Position numbers and translations under genes: made by a program
Assembly: GCA_023457615.1 (NCBI GenBank)
Contig: JAEWKY010000167.1
Coordinates: 1 to 9,681 of the forward strand
Length of the DNA stretch: 9,681 nt
Direction: 5' to 3'
Source: Actinomycetes bacterium
GTDB taxonomy: Bacteria > Actinomycetota > Actinomycetes > Actinomycetales > Microbacteriaceae
The notes under the pieces: model-generated
The model's database searches: none
Seen by the model: only the letters and a program-made list of their open reading frames with translations
Told to the model about the DNA's origin: nothing
In this document: piece by piece, positions 9,001-9,681 of the stretch
Numbering within the stretch: position 1 is the stretch's first letter
Layout of the letters: each line of letters opens with the position of its first letter

Positions 9001-9608
9001 ACGGGTATGTCGTCGACTACACGGGGCTCCCGACCGGCGCCGACTGCGCGATCGCGGAGACGGGCACGGGCGGCGCGCTCGAGGTCGAGATCGACGTGCC
9101 CGAGTTCACGATCGGCGACGGAACGTCGCAGCCCGTGGGCATCACGAACACGTTCGAGCTCGTCGCGCTCACCGTCACCAACGAAGTGACCGGGAACGCC
9201 GCCGAGCCCAAGATGGATGCCGACTTCGTCATCGAGCTCGAGTGCGGTCTCGACGTGAACGGCACGCCGACCGACCTCCGGATCGTCGACGGGGCGGAGC
9301 GCACGTTCAAGCACGCGGGAGCCGTCGAGTACGTCGACCTCCCCGCGGGTGCCGAGTGCGCGCTCACCGAGACCGACGACCACGGCGCCGATCCCGTGCG
9401 GATCCTCCAGGGCGGCCGCGAGGTCGAGCTCTTCACGCTCGGGCTCGCCGCCGAGGCGACCGAGATCCAGGTCGTCAACACCTTCGTCAAGCTGGCGGCC
9501 ACGGGCTCGACGCCCCTGCTCGTCGCCTACCTCGCGCTCTCGCTCTTCGCTCTCGGCGGCGTGCTCGCCGTCCTCGGCGGGCGGCGGACGGCGCGACACC
9601 GGGCCTAG
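1..9608 (+). CDS. Giant cell-wall-anchored multidomain surface protein (5' partial)
   Basis: The frame is open from the window edge (codons start at nt 3) to TAG at 9606-9608, giving at least 3201 residues, roughly 320 kDa. The start codon lies upstream: there is no ATG, GTG or TTG in frame before GTG 69, that GTG has no convincing ribosome binding site, and the preceding codons read as the end of a signal peptide. Order of parts: signal peptide tail, DUF11-like domain, six DUF11-like long modules, another DUF11-like domain, a larger Cys-containing module, eleven DUF5979/Cna_B-like repeats, LAATG sorting signal. The protein should be secreted by Sec, attached to peptidoglycan by a class E sortase, and project as a long beta-rich fibre. 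Adhesion or a structural surface role is inferred from architecture; no enzymatic motif or ligand-binding domain is recognised. Codon usage looks uniform throughout, with no sign of frameshift or recent transfer. Surface location is well supported; the biological role is unknown. Confidence 0.95.
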   Translation, partial: GGTALAALPVVAAAADDAEPAYVTLVTSATPAPPTSVGPGGTITFTYTINCSSDVAGCVDLQVSNELPDPLTLENVSMSSSSAQGSFTTTADSFVLTFTNDLGGGQVGLPDGFSVEFLATARVPGDVSADFDGDVLVNEAFATLAYSASNTSDSAEVLLEVPTVLASTAAHAVTPTTVDAVSGREVVYRLEGVNTSNTAVDELLLQFPADPATTPSPFASVAPGGITVAAWPGGADRVRVDWYDGTTWHPGSAATTAVLPTPGVGQQLVALRLAFTRADGSRLASGAEAEVELEGALRALVADLVSPLTITAAASSWVVLASASSTPGSASASLRIDPVSVSPGATRTVAPDSVVGGKDVEVTLRAENGGDFSLGSLTITEPAPGEPALAAQGLEFDAWVGAELEWPVGATSATASYRYDGDAGFTAAGTVSRPAALPAPDGARVVNAVRVVFTGTMAPGQYASLSYAAHTAVVVADTTVTGTMSVDAVTTGASPLSASTTASDDLTRRTARVDARALITATPSALYGVPGASSVLSIVGRVAPVPTSPSDTGGSTVGASRLVVTDPGAGGDFWESFALSRIVATDVPAGSRLTVEYRDTNGTWATLGTPTTGPALFSHTLGTGERSALVGLRFVYEPDGQAELPPGFTVSIGLRVALLAAGIDADAVAPYVLENVVDVTVESPAASPGSASADDDALLTITPVDANGPGSGLELVGKAWTDDVVNARSGADTTATISWGTGGLGFDSVVLADGAVDPDEPGFDVADTAFEAFDLVRIPAITSGMDPLLTYDRITAVELYVPGSGWVPTSTNPCAGTACDGGFPGYTLTTSERNAAVGVRLVVEESPTRAARVDETDPLAPPVGSGVAASTELDRDLRLVFRLRDARRSDGDPVLGTSRGMTYNTAAAGEVLNSARVDGRLAGVTAQSDEADDIIQILDRPLNVTATKSWTGGPLGVPADGTPAQLFPHARMTLGATNATVVPVAELALSEPGIVGASTVPDPFEAVDITDIVSISVPSGATSTTVVLGPSNTSYTVAEALALTTAQLADATSIEIVHAGRIAAGAATQVVLDTRLREHLRSDPGTRADVAVSPVANSVRARVSDLGGLWAGDPEDAPAPGATMTAEHAATAQLALATAEVGVVATKLVTAGTAATDTEPAIQYDGSATTATVSLRGQPAGNVRYTDLVLEDTSPTFWNAYAFTGFASHSFAAPIDRVQVDALVDVTYVAESDGSIGTTGGTWEEGVPRTSLALPAGVLPADVRGLRVTYLRADGAVWERPFNPRQTATFTVTRRTDLLTGGPVPSTLYIHAPGIAPGETERATFTNELEATVSARVAAGGAALWTATDDDTKQLRYEHLPAKAEIRVSPTGSIALGDTIAYDIDVRNTGSTGDRALSGVVVTALLPVDGTGSPLLVFPQNPDTDVRYDPNTPADAAHLFDVELRNGSGTPQPAPSVGVVLDTVDVGGVDHPRLTFTVGGSIPLGGTLTIGADLEFRPQLEAGTPVLVSTTVVSDQEFDTCGRHYVDAGEVAPGSLGSGVPPYTFTESCFSTTTVTPLPSAPLTVVKGVKGIAAGPLDASGDPMLDGGGEPYSDLGVAAVSTAGGVDCSAPNTTITVNGGGYYRYPCVPITRPGATEEWAATFTNSGNVSVRQVVAIDLLPRPDDTGVTIPTSRGSQWTARLSSYPVAHGLPVGASLEVYATSQAGMATARCNGADIQSTMGMTPTSSPPMQSSYQPCLANTAASDDLPDRAWSLLPNDPDAWTTVVALKFVVLMDASSGLDDLLGPGGSISVTYRTTTALAPEIGQTAPQLALDPVAYNSIAAAATGRIYESGNPLDLAYRLVTEPRKAGVALAVGELELLKQNTGAAASYAPTSVSVALACTVDVDGVPIPVQLLDSARADRSSVTLTPGTTRLVQGIPLYASCTATEADDYGRTSVVTSPSPSTIAAQAGISMGSRPVSNPHPAFGAGTRPAIERATITNTYSAAQLVVSKTVNTNGAVNHNGVAIAYTAPVFSVSCRFDNGVTNPVILSATNVTIAAGASVTFPRVTDPVLPAGSVCTVTETNTRNATTTQHTVTTAAGAGSLTTGTSATVTLTADGPGSTPTNSAAFLNTYGVGSLTVTKSIAGLGAARYGTGDFTVQVTCTRSSATPSTTVWSGSFTLDAGSPTRTIENLPAAANCTVTEPSAAGATSTTFSPSNGQRTIPNGSAGAVTITNTFDLARIAITKDVRTDAVDQDGDPVYPVDTFSFDVTCTFQGAAVLADGFASSPMHVTGVGRGATRTLTGLPAGASCVVAEVAIATEVDSTSIAWTTSSTSGSASSASATFTLTRDTSATVGTNAVTVVNRYDVTALTVTKDVQGAAGAQFGAGPFRIAVECVAPGGVTAYDGELTLPTAGGAWFRTIEDLPDGAECSVEELGAAATGADAVRYLDADGDEFDGTGVVVATGDPGAVTIENWYLTGAVTVTKSTDGDGSPDYGSGRFEIELACVRDVGGTEVAVTGYPVTRTLEAGDSTTFTGLASGAECTLTETDAAGATATRIESGGTVLTGDATAGYTFTVVVDPDDLVDDQAQPALEVVNLFQLAALVVTKTVQSDAVDQDGDAIRYGPFPVEASCTFEGSPVYATGYDATTPMTHVFAQGDPAWVLEGLVVGAECEVVETDRGSAVASRITTTPSGGSTSTSLASPSSPSVDATIVLARRAPGDAENTAAIRNDYEAGTVSITKELAGDGTAWATEEFAIEVVCVLADGPVDATVWEATYVVDAADLAIPDLEHVAAGAECDVTETRTGGATSTVVTVGPDVIPGTAATFTSPAGATVAVTVTNVFDAGDVVVTKDRVGDADVLARYGVGPFEVELVCTRVVDGTTLAVDIPGGATRTLDATGMFEATFASLPVGAECDVTETRTGGATRSTVSALALPLAVGANDVQLVNEFADGSVAVTKTLAGSGAALYGTGPFYVTLECTRDVDGAMVPVAIPAPAVPIPGVADPAVRELSAANGYVVDYTGLPTGADCAIAETGTGGALEVEIDVPEFTIGDGTSQPVGITNTFELVALTVTNEVTGNAAEPKMDADFVIELECGLDVNGTPTDLRIVDGAERTFKHAGAVEYVDLPAGAECALTETDDHGADPVRILQGGREVELFTLGLAAEATEIQVVNTFVKLAATGSTPLLVAYLALSLFALGGVLAVLGGRRTARHRA
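3..47 (+). other. C-terminal part of Sec signal peptide
   Basis: The first visible codons translate as GTALAALPVVAAAADDAEP. This is a small hydrophobic Ala/Leu/Val core followed by an Ala-rich stretch fitting a signal peptidase I site (cleavage around the AAA/ADD boundary, near nt 45-48), then an acidic, Pro-containing mature N terminus. The positively charged n-region and the start codon are missing and must lie upstream of the window. This matches the C-terminal wall anchor, since sortase substrates need both signals. The exact cleavage residue is a guess. Confidence 0.75.
48..488 (+). other. N-terminal DUF11-like beta-sandwich domain (D1)
   Basis: About 147 residues at the start of the mature protein. 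It opens with a strand carrying T-S-A-T-P, then the GPGGTITFTYTI segment typical of DUF11 repeats (property of being a gradient-free extracellular Ig-like fold), a middle V-S-N-E-L-P-D-P-L motif (the N-x-L-P-x-x-L signature) and a closing V-N-E-A-F-A-T-L strand matching the DUF11 N-x-A-x-V ending. Two cysteines, C29 and C36 (nt 153 and 174), could form a local disulfide. There is no lysine in the visible domain. DUF11 domains occur in large bacterial surface proteins and have no defined enzymatic role. The family call rests on motif recognition only. Confidence 0.65.
489..4085 (+). repeat. Six long, diverged DUF11-like modules (D2-D7)
   Basis: I read six successive modules: D2 489-1016, D3 1017-1547, D4 1548-2117, D5 2118-2825, D6 2826-3419, D7 3420-4085. 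Boundaries are approximate. Several end in a strand of the DUF11 type (for example L-E-N-V-V-D-V in D4, L-N-S-A-R-V in D5, A-N-S-V-R-A-R-V in D6, T-N-E-L-E-A-T-V in D7). In the middle most carry a recognisable extra segment: a V-x-V-x-Y/W strand, a short hairpin often with G-x-W, then a strand such as AVRVVF, VGLRFVYE, VGVRLVVE, VALRLAF or GLRVTYL followed by an acidic turn. This suggests serial duplication of one unit followed by strong divergence; nucleotide identity is not obvious by eye. D5 has a close Cys pair (C792, C797). D5, D6 and D7 begin with a lone Lys (V-G-K-A-W, T-A-T-K-S-W, V-A-T-K-L-V). Likely an extended rod; ligand unknown. Confidence 0.65.
4086..4688 (+). other. DUF11-like domain D8 with a long-range Cys pair
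   Basis: About 201 residues. It opens AKAEIRVSPTGSIALGDTIAYDIDVRNTG in outline: a strand, a G-x-x-I-x-L-G-D-T-I-x-Y turn and the V-R-N-T-G element, all hallmarks of a classic DUF11 repeat, closer to the family than D2-D7. The middle has V-V-V-T-A-L-L-P and a later G-G-S-I-P-L-G-G-T-L-T-I-G strand pair. The end differs from a standard DUF11 domain: it has C1499 (nt 4563) and C1527 (nt 4647) flanking a Gly/Pro-rich loop, then a Thr-rich linker into the next module. The two cysteines probably pair, giving a clasp before D9. The product is exported, so disulfide formation is plausible. Confidence 0.6.
4689..5573 (+). other. Large Cys-containing module D9 joining the two halves of the protein
   Basis: About 295 residues, the largest unit. 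It starts L-T-V-V-K-G-V-K-G, resembling the first strand of the downstream repeats, then has two cysteine pairs in sequence order: C1586/C1605 (nt 4824 and 4881) and C1690/C1716 (nt 5136 and 5214). Between them, A-A-T-F-T-N-S-G-N-V-S-V is a DUF11-like element. The loop between C1690 and C1716 is unusually rich in Met, Pro and Ser for this protein. Further on, V-V-A-L-K-F-V-V-L matches the extra strand of D2-D7, and V-A-Y-N-S-I-A-A-A-A is a DUF11-like closing strand. D9 therefore looks like a D-type module with insertions, placed at the hinge between the DUF11-like region and the R array. No known functional domain was recognised; it is one place where a ligand-binding face could sit. Confidence 0.55.
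5574..5969 (+). other. R0, the most diverged and first unit of the stalk array
   Basis: This 132-residue unit opens ELELLKQNTG rather than the usual T-V-T-K, but keeps every key position: K1841 (nt 5589), the Cys in V-A-L-A-C, C1904-x3-E1908 (nt 5778-5792) and N1961 in ITNTY (nt 5949). It has a longer second half than most units, with a Pro/Ser-rich loop before the last strand. The first strand with a Leu-Leu-Lys core is more like the canonical SpaA/Cna_B form, which helps link the whole array to that fold. It follows D9 without an obvious spacer. Confidence 0.65.
9168..9491 (+). other. R10, wall-proximal unit lacking the conserved lysine
   Basis: The last 108-residue unit before the sorting signal keeps both cysteines (L-E-C and A-E-C), E3101 (nt 9369) and N3137 (nt 9477). 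Its first strand reads LTVTNEV instead of LTVTKxx: codon 9180-9182 is AAC, one base from AAG. It also carries two lysines elsewhere (K3048, nt 9210; K3081, nt 9309), unlike R0-R9. A Lys-Asn isopeptide cannot form with the usual lysine, so this unit is probably mechanically different from the others. Whether one of the new lysines compensates cannot be told from sequence alone. Confidence 0.75.
9492..9605 (+). other. C-terminal cell-wall sorting signal (LAATG, membrane helix, Arg tail)
   Basis: Residues 3142-3146 are LAATG (nt 9492-9506), followed by S-T-P, a hydrophobic helix of about 22 residues (3150-3171, nt 9516-9581) and a basic end RRTARHRA. This tripartite layout is the standard sortase sorting signal. 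The LAxTG form, rather than LPxTG, is the motif known for class E sortases of high-GC actinobacteria such as Streptomyces. The sortase would cut between Thr and Gly and join Thr to the peptidoglycan precursor. No sortase gene is in the window. Only four residues (TFVK) separate the last repeat's Asn from the motif, so there is no Pro/Gly/Ser-rich wall-spanning linker. Confidence 0.92.
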
Positions 9609-9629
9609 GGGGTCGTCCCACCGCCTAGG
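9603..9629 (+). repeat. GCCTAGG direct repeat, 20 nt apart, at the gene end
   Basis: GCCTAGG occurs at 9603-9609 and again at 9623-9629. The first copy contains the TAG stop of the large gene. Each core CCTAGG is palindromic, and CTAG is rare in high-GC genomes, so two copies in 27 nt stand out. They may be chance, or a duplicated stop region. No function can be assigned. Confidence 0.4.
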
Positions 9630-9630
9630 A

Positions 9631-9676
9631 GGGTCCCGCTCGCTCGTCCCGCGCTCGCGCGCCGCGGGCGGGACCC
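9631..9676 (+). terminator. Probable transcription terminator hairpin downstream of the gene
   Basis: Beginning 22 nt after the stop codon, GGGTCCCGC (9631-9639) pairs perfectly with GCGGGACCC (9668-9676). The stem can extend by a G-U and three more pairs (9641-9643 with 9664-9666), and the remaining loop can fold on itself (GCG 9651-9653 with CGC 9658-9660). It is very GC-rich. The window ends five bases later in CCGTTC without a U-tract, which is common for actinobacterial terminators. The remaining bases 9609-9681 hold no gene. No folding energy was calculated. Confidence 0.6.
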
Positions 9677-9681
9677 CGTTC

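Larger units (their letters stand above)
5574..9491 (+). repeat. Eleven tandem DUF5979 / Cna_B-like modules (R0-R10)
   Basis: Units: R0 5574-5969, R1 5970-6362, R2 6363-6674, R3 6675-7061, R4 7062-7394, R5 7395-7763, R6 7764-8165, R7 8166-8498, R8 8499-8819, R9 8820-9167, R10 9168-9491 (104-134 residues). Each opens with a strand like LTVTK, then F-x-V-x-x-C, a L-P-x-G-A-x-C turn, C-x-x-x-E (as in CTVTET) and a closing strand with N-x-F/Y (as in ITNTF). First-strand Lys: 1841, 1972, 2103, 2207, 2336, 2447, 2570, 2704, 2815, 2922; R10 has Asn 3038. Glu: 1908, 2043, 2164, 2276, 2396, 2509, 2639, 2765, 2882, 2997, 3101. Asn: 1961, 2092, 2196, 2325, 2436, 2559, 2693, 2804, 2911, 3027, 3137. In Cna_B domains a Lys, an acidic residue and an Asn at equivalent places form an intramolecular isopeptide bond; applying that here is inference. 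The array should form a stiff stalk near the cell wall. Family name from motif memory. Confidence 0.8.

Noticed and set aside
5574..9491. CRISPR or non-coding tandem repeat array
   Set aside because: The periodicity exists at protein level with units of 312-402 nt and diverged nucleotides; there are no short identical repeats with spacers.
797..9502. Many open frames of 67-161 codons on the minus strand
   Set aside because: They are all antisense to the large gene, Ser/Ala/Thr/Val-rich mirror translations, with no good start context or family resemblance; GC bias explains them.
692..9628. An 8.9-kb open frame on the same strand in another phase (about 2978 codons, Arg-rich)
   Set aside because: It is a shadow of the real gene: with G or C at nearly every third position, stop codons hardly occur in this phase. 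The translation is low-complexity Arg/Ala/Gly/His with no recognisable domain, and it begins inside the gene.

Overview
The window is almost entirely one giant gene on the + strand. It encodes a secreted, cell-wall-anchored surface protein from a high-GC Gram-positive bacterium. An actinobacterium is indicated by the very strong G/C preference at third codon positions, the Ala/Thr/Val/Gly/Asp-rich composition with few lysines, and a C-terminal LAATG sorting motif of the kind used by class E sortases. Within the actinobacteria, Microbacteriaceae is my best guess, from overall style only.

The reading frame is already open at the left edge (first full codon at nt 3) and ends at TAG 9606-9608, so at least 3201 residues are encoded here and the true start lies upstream. 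The first in-frame GTG (nt 69) is almost certainly an internal valine, because the codons before it encode the tail of a signal peptide. Residue numbers below count that GTG as 1 (residue n begins at nt 66+3n).

Layout: signal-peptide tail (3-47); a DUF11-like domain (48-488); six long DUF11-like modules D2-D7, about 165-235 residues each, with an extra internal strand-rich segment (489-4085); a further DUF11-like domain D8 (4086-4688); a larger cysteine-containing module D9 (4689-5573); eleven tandem modules R0-R10 of 104-134 residues resembling DUF5979 / Cna_B-like prealbumin folds (5574-9491); then LAATG, a membrane helix and an Arg-rich tail (9492-9605). The last 73 nt hold a strong inverted repeat, a probable terminator, and no gene.

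The most interesting signal is in the R array. Every module has an invariant Cys pair, a Glu four residues after the second Cys, and a terminal Asn. R0-R9 also have one lysine in the first strand, which is the only lysine in the module. This is the residue pattern expected of intramolecular Lys-Asn isopeptide bonds plus a disulfide, so the stalk may be cross-linked twice per module. The last module, next to the wall anchor, has Asn in place of that lysine. Asn-to-Lys spacing across all ten junctions is exactly 11 residues although module length varies. No second gene, RNA gene, mobile element or CRISPR array is visible.
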